Assembly (NCBI GenBank): GCA_907165135.1
Contig: OU015566.1
Location: 10,772,157-10,836,156, forward strand
DNA length: 64,000 nt
Source: Oikopleura dioica
Taxonomy: Eukaryota > Chordata > Appendicularia > Copelata > Oikopleuridae
Direction: 5' to 3'
Of this stretch, positions 24,801 to 36,881 are shown in pieces (the stretch's first letter is position 1; every line of letters begins with the position of its first letter). The notes under the pieces are model-generated. The model saw nothing but the letters and a program-made list of their open reading frames with translations. It ran no database searches and had not been told where the DNA came from. The position numbers and the translations under genes are program-made.

Positions 24801-26207
24801 TATTTTTATAAAATTTCGATACAATTAAGTCAAAAAGGGTCGCGCTGCGTCTCGAATTGTATGAAATTTTGCATGCGGGTACCTGACAGTAACCAAACTT
24901 CGGTTAAGAGGAATTAGCTTGGAGGCTCGAAAAAATCAGATTCTAGCGCTGATAAAAGCTTATCTAATAATTTATACTTTTAATAGTCGCGCTGCACTTC
25001 AAAACGCATGAAATTTTGTGCACATGATAAGTGACTCTATTTGAACCAGCACGAGAAAAATCAGACTGGAGGCCCCAAGATTTTGACCATCTTTGAAATA
25101 AATGGTTATTTTTAAGCATTCAAAAATAATAATTTTCTTGAAAAATTAGTCGTGCTGGGTTTCGAAGAAGCCTAGATAATTCATTTGATTGAAAAAAGGC
25201 GAAATAGTCGAATCTGTGTATATTGAAAGAGGAGATCTAAAAGATTAATATATATAAATATATTTCGATAGGCATTTATATCGAAATATCTTCCCTTTGA
25301 CTTGTTCGACTTTTTTTGCTCAATAGAATGCCGATTACTGACCGTCCAGCGTTTTTTCACGTTTCTCGTTGTTTTTGACGAATTTCACGTTTTTAAATGC
25401 CTATTTTAAGCATGAAGACATCGAAACTTTCTTATTTTCTTTGGTTTGCCGACTGTCCTAGACTTGTCTCTTGATGAACCAATAAAGAAATCAAAAGAAA
25501 AAATCCGGCAACCCTCTCAAAAGAAGCTTTTCCTGAAGGGCATTTTTGCTCTTTTAAATAATAGTTAGAAAAGATTTAGAAGACCTCCTGTCTAAACAAA
25601 TAATTTTTTTCTAGGTTTTCAAATATGGGGAATTCGATGGTAGCAATGAAAAATTGAAGTTCCAAAAAAAAAGTTTTTTTCAAATTTGGATTTTTTCCGT
25701 CCATATGACTGTCAGATGAGACAGAGGGTAGCAAGATTGAATTTTTTAACAGTTTTTGTAGGGTCGGAGGATAGCTCAAGTACAGACGATGAATCTCAGG
25801 AATGGTTTTTGGAAGATACGATAAGCATTTAAAAGATTATCAACTTCAATGTGGTAAAGTTGGGATTCCACGTTAATTTCAACCAAAAACCGAGCAAAAG
25901 GAATCATCGAGGTACTCATCCCCGGCCCGTAGACGACAGCGCACGCGTTCTCGCTCACGGTCGAGATCTCGTTCTAAAAAGAGCTCCAAAAAGGACCGCA
26001 AGCGCTCTAGGCGCAGTAGATCTCGCAGTAATTCGAGGTCTAACCGCGATTACAGGGAGAAAAAGGCACGCGAGGCACTGGTTTCAATGTTTTCTAGAGT
26101 TTCTAGAGTATTATTTGTTAGTTAATTCGTGGAATTTCATGTCATTAGTTTTAACGCAACAAATCGATTTTGAAACCGGAACTAAGAGAAAATCTCGGCG
26201 GCACTGA
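21895..26207 (+). CDS. PNISR: Arginine/serine-rich splicing-associated protein PNISR
   Basis: PNISR is a nuclear-speckle protein of the SR-related group. Coding exons: 21895-22797, 22841-22931, 22994-23059, 23176-23316, then after a long intron one at about 25762 and an RS-encoding exon from about 25912 to the end near 26207 (last junctions uncertain). The N-terminal 190 residues are Gln/Asn/Arg-rich. LPKWMKEEIARIQ corresponds to LPAWIREGLEKME of human PNISR. NILLSVTDDFIGKICRNAL corresponds to its ILLDVTDEEI region, and GLGGLMGYGSGSSDDSDD to its GLGGLGGYGSGDSEDE. A bipartite RS domain follows (RTRSRSRSRSRSKKSSKK) with a basic tail (TKRKSRRH). The start was chosen at the ATG just after the AG at 21881. 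The intron 23317-25761 is some 50 times longer than its neighbours because it contains a foldback element. Confidence 0.85.
23414..25702. mobile_element. 2.3 kb foldback element with near-perfect 1,052-base arms
   Basis: Left arm 23414-24465 and right arm 24651-25702 are reverse complements over 1,052 bases with no difference found in the stretches compared. They flank a 185-base loop. The ends read GGACGG and CCGTCC, each flanked by ATA (3-base direct repeat, possible target duplication). The inner half of each arm is built of degenerate units of about 150-160 bp, each with GCCTCCA near one end and a CGCAGCGCGAC core. A further copy lies in the loop. No transposase frame is seen, so the element is non-autonomous. 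It sits in a PNISR intron in a genome where introns are usually about 45 bp. The superfamily cannot be named from the ends alone. Confidence 0.9.
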
Positions 26208-26479
26208 ATTGGTAAAAATTCTTTTTTTGTAAAAAATACTGTTGGGCATTATTTATCCTAAGTCACTTCAAAAGTCAATTTTCAAAGTAAAAACGCGGCA
26301 TTCTAAAGAATCATACAAAAATCACATTTTTCCTTTAGGATTTATTCATTTTGGTAGAAATAATTTAATATCAACTTTCACCTGCTCACATGTAACTAAA
26401 CTCAATTTACAGATCTTTAACAAAGTGTAACGATTTAACTGTTTTCAGATGGCTTGAATAAGACTCGAACAGGACGTAA

Positions 26480-28986
26480 ATGACAATATATGGCCAGGGT
26501 CCGCAGACTGTGAGAGTCGGCGGACACGTTTACGCCGTCAATATCACCAAAAGCCAGATGGAAGCGCGGAATATCGACAGAGAGCGAGCGCGCCAGCTCA
26601 GGTAAGATAACTCAATTAGGAACGGGTTGTGATTGTGCTCTTTCTAGTCGGGAAACATCACGGAGGCGGCGCGCTTTGCAAGACCGCCGAGCTCAGATGG
26701 AAGCCAAAGAGGAAGCCGCCCGTAAATCTGAACTGCAAAAGCGTCGAGAACGCCAGCGTGATGTGACCGAGCGATACCAGCGTGGAATGATCCCCATGCG
26801 CCGTCGATTTGGTTCGCCGCTACTGCAGAAGAGCTACACCGCTCCGGAACTCAATGTACAGCAGAATTTACACAGTTTGTCTGACACCCGCTTCCAAAGT
26901 CCCTTTGCTTCTGGCCGAAAAGATTTAACAGAAGAAGATGCCATCAAAGCTGCTCAATCGAGAAAAGCTTATTTCGACAATCTGACTAAGCGCGCTAGAA
27001 CTCCTTCGGCGACGAAAAGAGAAGAGATCCCGAATCCGATGCCAAGCTCAAGACAAGCAGCAGTGCGACGAAGGCATTCACAAGAAGTTCAGGAGCTTTC
27101 TGATTTCGTTCCGAAGCCACCTCTCTATCCAAAGCCTAAATCAGCATGGAATGATTCCGATCGTCGCGTTCCACCAGAAGAAGATTCCTATAAAGATGCC
27201 TCGGTAGAAGATGAAATCGACGAGGTAGAGGATTCATCAGACGATGATCAAGCAGAATCAATCGAGGATGAAACGATTCAAGAAACGAATGAAAACGAAA
27301 CCTTTGATGTCGAGCCAGAAAAAGCTCACCTCGTTATCAACCGCTGCTCAACCCCAGAAGTGGAGGATGCGCCTGTGAAAATCGTCAAGCCAGCTCCACC
27401 AGTAACAGTGACAGCGACAGTTCAAGTCCCATCGCCTCCGAATGGAAGCAGACCTAACGCAGTCGATCCGAGGAAGCAAAATTTGTTGAAGAAGCTCTCT
27501 GACTCATCTATAAAGGCTGAATCAGTTATTGAATTCAACTCAATGTCGAGGATCAACGAGACTGTTGAGGAGGTTCCGAAAGTGACAGCTATACAGCCAA
27601 AAGGTATTTCCTCCTTGTTTTCATCAGCTTGATTTTTTAGGAATTCTGAAAAAGAAGAGGTCTCAGAGAAGAGTCGTTTCAGCAGCAGGAAATCGTGGCA
27701 TCATCGCAGCATCAATTCGGGACTCATTGGAGATGTCGAAAAAAGCTGTCGAGGATGAAAAAGTGGAGGCTCCAAGAAACGTGCGATGGGACAAGCTGTA
27801 TTACAACGTAAGTTCTTTCAGCTGAAACTATCAATAATGGCTTCAGGATAACACAACCGCTGAATTTGGTGCTGATGGTAAAGCAGTAACAGCCGAAGAA
27901 AAGACTAAGAAAAAGAATCCCCGTCGAGTCAAGCTGAAAAACTCGAAGAGTTCGATCGACAAGAAGAGCTCGACGAAATCAAGCTCGCCGAGTTCAAAAG
28001 CACCGTCAAAAGTGAAGAAAGCAAAGAAGGCGCCAAAAGTGACCGTTACTCCTCAACCGCCTCCATCGCAAATGCAATCTTATCATTCTGGTAACTCTTT
28101 ATTACTGAAATTTTTGCTCATTTCGTTTAGCTTATTCAGTGACACCGTTCCCATCATCAGGCACTCAGCTTAAAACTGACTATCCTCAGTACCAACCAGC
28201 ACCTCCCAAAGTCCCTCGACCAGATCCAGTCTCGAGAACGCCAATGCCACCGACAGTTCCTAAGCCGTTGATTTCAAGGACACAGATTTTGAGAACGAAG
28301 AAAACAGCCCCTGTGACGAATCCAGTTAAAGTCATGCACCCGAAGCAGTCCAGGCCTGATCAGCGAATGATGATTAACTCCAACAATCAGGTAAGAAAGT
28401 GGCTTGTCTTCCTTGATTTTCATTTGAATTTTAGACCAATATCAATATCGGAAGTGTAGAAATCTCACCAGAACCTGCTCTCAACCGAACTCCAACTGAT
28501 AATGTATGCTCTTTCATGTCTAAAAAGGCATTAAATTTTACTTTCAGGATATCAACTGGCTCTGGGAGCGAGTACGAGCCGTGCTAGAAAGTCAGCAACA
28601 AAAACGACCAAAGAGTTCAACGGTTTACCGACCAAAACCATCGAGTAATCCAACAATGTCCAAGACCCGTCCGCATTCTGGTAAGCATTAGATCTGAGAA
28701 ACTTTTCTGTAGAACACTTTTCTAGCGCATGTTCTTGATTCCAACCAAGCCTTCCTCGTAGCTGAGCATTTGGCGCAGCAGGGTATTCCCAACGATCGAA
28801 TAATGACCGTGTTGAATCCAGCTACGACGACAATCTCGATGGAAGAAGCACAGATTGAGCAGTCGCTTCAGAGACTTGATGAAAGACTACATAACATCCA
28901 AGGTACAAAATCCTATAAAAACTTTCTCTAACAAAGCACTAGAAAACGTAGGATACAACGGTATCGTCTTCCACAATCGCCATTGA
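26480..28986 (+). CDS. CEP126-like centrosomal/ciliary-base protein
   Basis: Nine exons (26480-26601, 26648-27603, 27641-27807, 27847-28090, 28131-28390, 28435-28503, 28548-28680, 28726-28902, 28937-28986) sum to 726 codons in frame, all with canonical introns. The N terminus has VRVGGHVYAVNIT. An Arg/Lys/Glu helix follows, with RETSRRRRALQDRR and DVTERYQRGMIPMRRR, resembling the KFEEVTEKFQRAHVPLSQRR region of CEP126. The middle is acidic and disordered; the C-terminal third is Pro/Ser/Lys-rich with a final short helix (EQSLQRLDERLHNIQ). CEP126 localises to the centrosome and ciliary base. The match rests mainly on the N-terminal basic helix, so the assignment is tentative; the gene itself is certain. 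A polyadenylation signal is at 29142-29147. A TTTTCAG ending at 26449 could be a trans-splice acceptor. Confidence 0.6.
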
Positions 28987-30574
28987 ACCTGAATCTTTTG
29001 AAAAATGTCCCTTCAACAACAAAATGTGCCTTTTTTCTCAAATGCTTCCAATTCAACAAATAATGTTTATGTTTATAAGTTCTATTCTTCCCTCTGTCAA
29101 TACGACAATCTTTATTTTTATACACACAGATTTTTAATAATAATAAATTTATTTATTTTATAAAACCGAAAGTTATTTTTGTGAACGTTCGAAAATAGCT
29201 TGAGAAAATTGTTTCTCTTGTTGCAGGTCTCAATTATATACCATGATTGCCAAGCGAAGCAGAAAAATATGGGGCCAAAATTAAAGCTCATGAAAGATTC
29301 TTGATCAAAGCGCTTGAGAAGCCTTAAAATGCTCAATTTGCGCTGCTCTGCCAGTTTTTATAGATTTACCATTCAATCCTAACCAGGAATTGTGCCAACA
29401 AAAAAATTTGAGTACCAAAAACATTTCGAAAAATCTAACTTGAGGGGCGGGAATGGTTGTTTGGATGGCTATGTAAAAATGTGAAAAATTTAACAAAGGC
29501 GTTGCGAAATAGCCGAAATATGGACCGGAAGGTGTTCGCATTTGTGTTTCCGTGAAGTCGGACATTCCGGCTTCGATTTCTTGTGGAACTTTTGGCGGCC
29601 ATAGAAAGTTGTATATAAAGATGCCTAATATTCACGCTAGACAGACAGGTGGGCCCAAAACCGAGATGAAACCAGGTGCTTGAGGAAACCAACGCCTTCC
29701 AAAATTGTATAATCGCTTCCGTTATTTCTCCCACAACCGGCGAAATGATTTGCGCGTTTACAAATCCACGAAAATCGCGTAATTTCTGAATATGGCGCCC
29801 GCGATATAACTTTTCAAATCTCGCCTAAATCCATCCTGATCCTTGTCGTTTTCGAATAACGGGCGTCTTACGAATTGATGCCATATTTTTAATATTCAAA
29901 TGCGAAGGAGGTAATTACAGTTCTTTCGGAACAGCCAAACATTCGCAAAGCTTCCCTAAATAAAGATAAGCGCTTCCAAAATCAAATCCAAATTTCCATG
30001 TCAAAACAAAGTACGCTTCTCGCGAACTTGGCAAGTGAAGATGATTGTTGTTTTTGGTAGGCTCGAGATTTCCGAATTCATTAACAAGTGCTCTTCCCAA
30101 AAATTTCAAGTTTCTCCAGTCTACCAGTCTACATTGACGAAATGATAAAGCCCACTCGAAAGTGAAATTTCAAGTGCCGCGGAAAGCAGCCAGACAGGCT
30201 CCGAAATGCATATAATTAAATTCACTTGATTTTTATTCAAGAAGCCCGATCTTAAACCACTATTTAAATTCGATCCAAATCACTAGATTGCTTTCGAAAA
30301 TCTTCCCTCACGGGATAGAGCCAGTAATGACCTTTAATTTTATTGCTCTGTAACTGCTTCTACAAAATTTCAGTAATTGTTTATTCTTTATAAATCAAGA
30401 TTTTATCGACTACCTGTACAACTGTTTAACCTTTGAATCGGATAATAGACTTTTGCCCTTATTCTTTTACCAATTTTGCAACACACTGAAATAGAGGAAA
30501 CTCAAGAAATATTTTTTATCGACATTTATTCACAACAAAAATAGACCGGCGCAGATAATTTCTTATAAACAATT
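28987..30574. other. Convergent intergenic region
   Basis: Holds the CEP126-like 3' end (AATAAA at 29142-29147) and the 3' end of the minus-strand PH gene (AATAAA read as TTTATT at 30525-30530). Open frames at 29435-29734 and 29915-30109 on the minus strand show no family resemblance or splice support. I see no gene. Confidence 0.4.
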
Positions 30575-31958
30575 TCATGCTATGGAGAGTCGTTTCTTGA
30601 TCAAATTCGGGATCTTTGCGAAAACAGCGATTGCACTCCTGCGTCGCTTCATGCTCCTCTGACTTTTCTCAGCTATCAGCTGATCAGCGTTCGACAGGTC
30701 TTTCTGGCTGATGATGGATTCGGAGATGTCGGAGGCGCTCATTTCAGCGCTCGAGTTTCCGCTGGGCGTCATGCAGGAAGCACTTCGTTTTGTCCGGACT
30801 TGCAAGGCTGGCTCGGGCTTGGCCGGTTTGGATGGGAGAAAGGAGGGGTAGGAGGAAATGTTCTTAGGGCGGATCGATGTTTGTTGAAGAAGGCAGCCAA
30901 GCCAGCGTCGTCGCTCGGTTCGATCTTTGTATCTGAATTGGACTTTAGAAACAAAAATTTTTTGGGTAACTATTCGATGAAATATTTTAGCTTCAACTTT
31001 TTGATCAAATGATTGCTTACCTAAGGTAGTAGCAGGTGTTATCACTCAGCGTGAGCTTCAAAACTCCCCGTCCTCGGTGTCTGACTTCTCTGACTTTCGC
31101 AATGGCCAAAGAGACCCGTGACTGAAGATGAAACGTCGTCGGATCAGAGAGAGCTAGAATACCGTCTCCCACAACCAGGTGCACCCAGCGCCATTCCAGC
31201 TAAAATTTATAATCAATTGACAAGTCCTTGATTGAATCAAGCCCCGGAATGTTGCTTCACACGGCTTGATTATTTCCGAAATAAGTCCGTACATCTGTGA
31301 TGTGGTTAAAAATCATCGTGGCGTAAACCCCGCCCGCTTTGCTTTTTATCTTTGCTGATACCAAAATCGCCCGGAAGTGCTCTAACAAGTTTTGGGTCCA
31401 CTCTCCATCTCAGAGGAGTGAGTGCACTGGACCGAAAACGGACCGTGAAATAAATCAGAATCCAATTTTTGATCCGCCGACAAAAATGATAGATACAATA
31501 GCGCGATTCTGATGACAGGGATCAAAGTTTTGGATTTCTTACTTCTTTGAGCTGATTATCAACGGTCTCCAGCATCGTCAACTGTCGGCTGATCTGAGCC
31601 ATTGTCGCAAGGGATCTGAATTTGGGATTAGGGATGTCTTTAAAAGTTGAATTTTTAGTTCAGTTTTCTTGTTTCTCATAATAATGCGATAAAAAGTACC
31701 TGATGAGTGGTTTTTTAGCTTTGGCACGAGTAATTTTTCGATTGAGCGAGCTTGAGCTGAATGTCATTTCTACATCGCTGATGACCTCAACAGACCCCTG
31801 ACGGGCGAGATTTGACCTCAAGGGAGTAGCTAAAGAAATTGCTTAGATAATGCTAGAAAAGATGTTTTCTTACCGTATGAGACGATTTCGTTTTCAGGCT
31901 CTTTTGGAGCGGGCATCGAGGGAGTTCGAAAAGAAAGAGTTCTTCGAGTAAGCACCAT
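30575..31958 (-). CDS. PH-domain protein of unknown family
   Basis: Five exons (31874-31958, 31700-31829, 31543-31615, 31021-31199, 30575-30932) sum to 275 codons in frame. The N terminus is basic and Ser/Thr-rich, followed by a short helix (TMAQISRQLTMLETVDNQ). A pleckstrin-homology-like fold then reads WRWVHLVVGDGILALSDP, LKLTLSDNTCYYLRYKD and the terminal helix RTERRRWLGCLLQQT; the Trp in that helix is the hallmark residue. The first PH strand is not obvious and could lie in a missed exon in the intron 31200-31542. The C terminus is Ser-rich then basic (MKRRRSAIAVFAKIPNLIKKRL). PH domains usually bind phosphoinositides or proteins. I cannot name the family. Confidence 0.65.
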
Positions 31959-32872
31959 GTTTTTCTATGATCAAGTTTCTCTCAAGATATTCAGAAGAGT
32001 CTTATAAAATTTGATTCTATTGGATTGTTGATTCGTAAAAGTACGAGGTTTGGGTCTTCCCGTAAGTTTCTTTTTGAATTGCGCGCGCTTTCGAGCGCCC
32101 TAGTCGCCTGCTATGCAGCGCCCTCCATGGTCAGCCATCTGTGGCGCGAGCTGTCATGCTCGGCTCTATGACTTTATGGGGGATCGAAGGTAAATTTGCT
32201 TAGAACTCGTAAGTATCCCTGGGAAATTTGCTTAGAAATTAACGGGATGAGATTTTATGTTGCCATCCTGTTTTGGAAGGTTAAGAATTCGCAACATTGC
32301 ACAAGACTTTTGTATACAATCATCTGTCACAATAAATCATCATGTGAATGTATGGCACGAATGTGTCAATATGCTTGTCAATTTCGCCCCAATCGCTCCT
32401 CCAAATCGTATTTTTCAGTCAATAATCGTCAAGTCGCGAACAACACGAATCTATCATCCCTTTTGTCAAACCCTTGAATGGACAAATAGGCGTTCTTTTT
32501 GGACCTACGAGGAAAAGGTTCTATTGATAGGCTCACTTTTGAGAAACCGACAATTCTGAAAGGAAACTGCGGTACAAAAGCGCAAGCGAGGACAAGAATT
32601 AAGGATCCGACGCTCTTAAATCTTTGAACTGGTTGTCAGCATTCTAAAATATTGAAGACATGTAAAAGAGAAAAGGCTTTTTCCTATTTTTTTCCCCAAA
32701 AAACGACCACTAAATATATAAAATTCCAAACAAAACTTGTGTTTTGCGGTTAGATTTGAAATATTTCTTGGCGAAGGTCATCGAGCGCTGACCGCGGCTT
32801 TTACCACAAAACAGCTGGTTTGGATATTTTGTGTTTTATTGTTCTTATAAACGAGTTTCCAAGTTTTCCAAG
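31959..32872. other. Intergenic, PH-gene promoter and 3' flank of the small secreted-protein gene
   Basis: A GC-rich block at about 32075-32160 (CAGCGCCCTCCATGG and GTGGCGCGAG) lies upstream of the PH gene and may be its core promoter. AATAAA for the minus-strand gene at 32873 is seen as TTTATT at 32835-32840. No coding region is recognised. Confidence 0.4.
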
Positions 32873-33166
32873 CTATTTGAAGAATTGCTCGAATGCTTGA
32901 TCCCTGAAGTCGTGAGCAGCTTCGTCGCTTCTCAAAAGTTCCCAAAGAAGTGCAGAGTCAATAGATTCAGTGGCTAATTGCGACTTGAAAGAACTTTCTC
33001 CTTTCTTGTTAGAACTTTTTCTTTGCTTGTACTTCAAGAAGCTGTAAAGGCTGTCATCTGCGTCAAAAAATCTCCGTTTCTCAAGATTTTCGGGAGATCT
33101 TTCGGACTCAGCAAAGCTCTGATGGACAAAAAATAGGATGAACGATCTGAGCCCCAACATTTTCAT
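32873..33166 (-). CDS. Candidate small secreted protein or peptide-hormone precursor
   Basis: A single open frame of 97 residues starts with a signal-peptide-like segment (MKMLGLRSFILFFVHQSFA, likely cut before ESERS). Basic cleavage-type sites follow: KRR at about residues 30-32, then KQRK and NKK. They would release FFDADDSLYSFLKY between KRR and KQRK. The rest is charged with no Cys and no amidation Gly at the cut. A polyadenylation signal lies about 35 bases past the stop, which supports a real transcript. I recognise no family; the call rests on layout only. Confidence 0.45.
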   Translation of the reverse strand: MKMLGLRSFILFFVHQSFAESERSPENLEKRRFFDADDSLYSFLKYKQRKSSNKKGESSFKSQLATESIDSALLWELLRSDEAAHDFRDQAFEQFFK

Positions 33167-36100
33167 GATTTGCGTATAATTTTCGACATCAATGCTCTTT
33201 ATTGTGCTCGTGTTTAATTAAGGATATTATCATAACAGGCGAAAAATTGAATTAATCAAGCTCAAGGTAATATTGCATCTACCAGCAGCAAGTTAAAGCA
33301 TATTCGAGGAGATATAATTTTCTAAAATGTAAATACCCCTCTTCTCCGGAACTGACCGACTTCTGGCGGCTCTCCAAAACTCTGACCCGTCGGAATCCGC
33401 TCTCGCCCATTTCCGCCCTGGCTAACATGCATTCAAGCCCTATTCTACCGCCTGGGAAAATCTTTCAGAACCGCGAAATTCCGAATTTACCGTAATTAGA
33501 CATCTCCATCAAAAATTCGCGAGGAATTCTTTCTCGTGGGTTTTTATCGGGCCTCCCCATCTTATAATCCTTATCGCGTGATTAAGGGCTGGGAAATAAT
33601 GGGGGTACGGATAGTCACGTGATTATTTAATGCGAGAAATGATGAATTGACACGCTGAGAGGTGATAAGATGCATAAAGATGATATGCATTAATTCATGA
33701 TTAGCTTCTATCTGGGGGTCAACTCAGAGCTTCTGGCGTAGGAGAATATTAAACAAGGAGAAGCATGGTGACACCCTACGATCCTTTGATCTTGACGCCT
33801 AAGAATTCAGGAACAAGAATGTATTTCTTGGGGTCCTTAAATTCCATAAATCCAAGTATTTCTTGTAAAATGTAGTCTTCGTGCTTTAGCGGCAGCATAA
33901 ATTTGGCCCTTAGATAAACGAAGACTCAACTGATATAAAAATAGGTGGAGAACAAAATCAGCACCTGGATTCCTTCGTGCCCTCGCCCGAGCTGTGGGTT
34001 TTGTTTATCCGAGCATGAAAAGTCCTCTCCCATTAGATCTGGCCTTGATAACTAGAAATAATGAGGGATCACCTGCTTACTTTAATTATCTATCTTTTAA
34101 GAGGACCTTAGCAAAAGCCTCTGCGATTCGAATTTTTAAGAAAGTTTGCCTTGTTTAAATCTGTGCGCTGTTTTAAAAAATGTTTGCAAATATTTTCATC
34201 ACCTCTACTTCCGCCGAATTTTTTTTTTCTTATCAGGTGCAGTTCGAAAACTCAGATTTGGATCAGTTGGCTTCCGCTCTCTTTGCCGAGAATAATCCGG
34301 GTCATTTAGCTCTGTTTTCACACAGCTTTTCCGGCTTTTTTGATAAAGATCATCAAGGAAAAGGATTTTCTGCAGTTAGAAAGTCGAACATTTCCGGATC
34401 AAGGCTTCTTTATCAAAATTAAAAAGAAACTTACTTACTGGTCACGAGAACCCTGTTCTTGATAAGTTAATTCATTCAACAAGACATTATTATATTTACA
34501 AATCTGTCAAACACCATCAATTTATCCCCTGTACCCGATTTACACGAAGAAAATAGAATTAACAAACAAGCACGCTCCCAGGAGAAGAACACGAATTATT
34601 TTATTGCGTTGACCTTAGGAGGTCAATCGCAGCAACGCTTGTCAAACTAAATCAAATTAGGGGTAAAGAAATTTCATCAAAATTGAGGCACACAGTCGTT
34701 TTATCGGGATCATTTTCTGTATTGAAGAAGAACTTTCATATTTACCAAAGCATTTCATGCTTTTATCGTTTTTCTGGTAATTTATTCAAAAACGCGTAAT
34801 CATGTGATATGATACAAAGCACGTGTACAGATGTATACAGATGATAAGGCACGTATAATGAGGATTTCTTTGATGATAGTACCTTCTGATAAATGCTAGC
34901 ATCTATACGATAATGAAATTGATAAACCCTTATTATAATATTCTTGATCGAAACGAGCTGATCTATCTCCATTTCCAATCTCGCATTATTTGTTTTCCCA
35001 GGCAATACCGAGGCACTGAAAAATTCCTCTGCACGTGACGGATCACGTGATGTATCTGACAGGTGCTTTTGCAGCATTTTCGCATGACAGAAAGTGTATT
35101 TCAGAATCAGTTGTGTTTTGAAACTAACAAAACATCCTCCCCTCGATTTTGTATTTTTCAAATAGTTCACTTGCAAAATAGAAGGGATGAGAAGGTTTTG
35201 GGTATTCTGGAATTATGAGGGGAAGAATAATAAACACAGTTGTTTTGACCGGGATTTACTGTACTTCCGGATTAAGAGTGCAACCCCCTGCAATGTCCTG
35301 TTTTATATCTTTATGGTATTGTCTTAGTATTTCCGCTATAAACTCAATGATCCGCTCATAAACCTTCAAAAATCAAGCTAATTTGGTCCCTAACTCAGTT
35401 GGAGATGATCTCCCGCCGAGAGGAGAGATCAAAACGCGATTGCTGGAAAAACTTTCTTTGTTCGGAAATCGAAACCCGCCTCGGTTGGTGAGGAACATTA
35501 TGGCCCCGTGACTTTGATCAGGTGCACGTGATTGATCAAAATTAAGGGGAGACGGAAGGTGCGGAAAATTGACGAAGATCAAAGGACAAGCCCGTATGTT
35601 GCAACAAGTACTTATCGATAGGACTAGAGCCTTTAAGAATTATGTATAGATTTCACCAACAAGATTGGCCACAATTCTGGCATCAACCTGTTTATATCAT
35701 TTTACCGAAGAAAATAAAGCACTGAGAGATTTCCTTCATCCGATTTCGCAACAAACCATCCTTTCCTCCTTTTCCAAACAGCGGGGCGGATAAAGGAGGA
35801 AAGTTTTGAAAAGGATGAAAGGACCACAATCGAGCACAGAGATCAGGGATAAGCTCGGGGTAAAGTAGAAATAAAGGAAGTGCTTGATCTTTGTGCAAAG
35901 TCATCGAGCGGACGGGTCAAAAGTTTCCGTTTCCGGAAAGGGACTCGGAAGTAAGGGCATCCACTCAAACATGACTGAGAAGAAGTTAATTTGCGCAAGA
36001 TTAATCCTTCGTCAAATTCTCCGAAGATCGACAAATCAAAGAAGAAAAATGCAGCAAAACATGGTCCGCAGCTCTTCGAGTTCGAATCCCGAAGACGAAA

Positions 36101-36881
36101 CATGTTCTTTGGCATCGAATTTTCATAAAACCCTTGAGTGTTATCTTGAACTTGAAAAGTGGAAAATGCGACAACTTCAAGGGGCTTTGACGCTTCTCAT
36201 CCTCAAAATACTCGAGCTGATAATGTCACTCCTTCCGGTTCTGTCCTCTTTGCATAATTAAAATGTCTAGCTTTCGATAAAGGAAAAAAAAGTAACTTCA
36301 AAAAGAAATTTTTCAGTAACCTTCCCCGAATCGTACATAAACAAGTTAGAGGTCATGTTTTCTAAGAGCAAGCCTTTTTGTCACATCAAAGCCTTTAAAC
36401 CGACAAAGGAGAAAATAAACAATAATAAAATTATTTACTCTAACAATTATTTGAATAAAGCTTTATTGCTAAAAGACCTCTTCGTTTAGTAAAAGCCTAT
36501 CAACTTATTTAACCTGTACTAATTATGCTCCAAAACAAAACGCACCCACAACCTTTAACCTGTCAGCTGGCCGTGGGATGTTTTGGACAAGCAGGCTAAT
36601 CTTTTTTGTTTACCTAAAAACGAGACTCTCATTAGGGAAGTTCGATTAGCGAGGCGATTTTGAGCACAAAGCTGGCTAAATCTTATCAACATTGTCGTGT
36701 GGTTAAGGCCCTGGTCAATTTGGCACTTCTCGGCTTGACGATAAAGAAAATTTTCATTCCCAGCGTTTTTACTAGACAAATCTTACGTCGTTGGATAGTT
36801 ATAAAACTCTGAGTTATCAATTTCCTGTTTACAGCACAAAATTACTATCTAACCATCATCGTTTAAATTATTAGCATAAAA
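33167..36881. other. Large gene-poor interval
   Basis: About 3.7 kb without a gene I can support, unusual in such a compact region. Open frames at 34180-34422, 34763-35176 and 35884-36261 lack splice signals, family resemblance and codon bias. The interval could hold regulatory DNA for the secreted-protein gene or the lipase gene, or small unrecognised exons. Confidence 0.4.
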
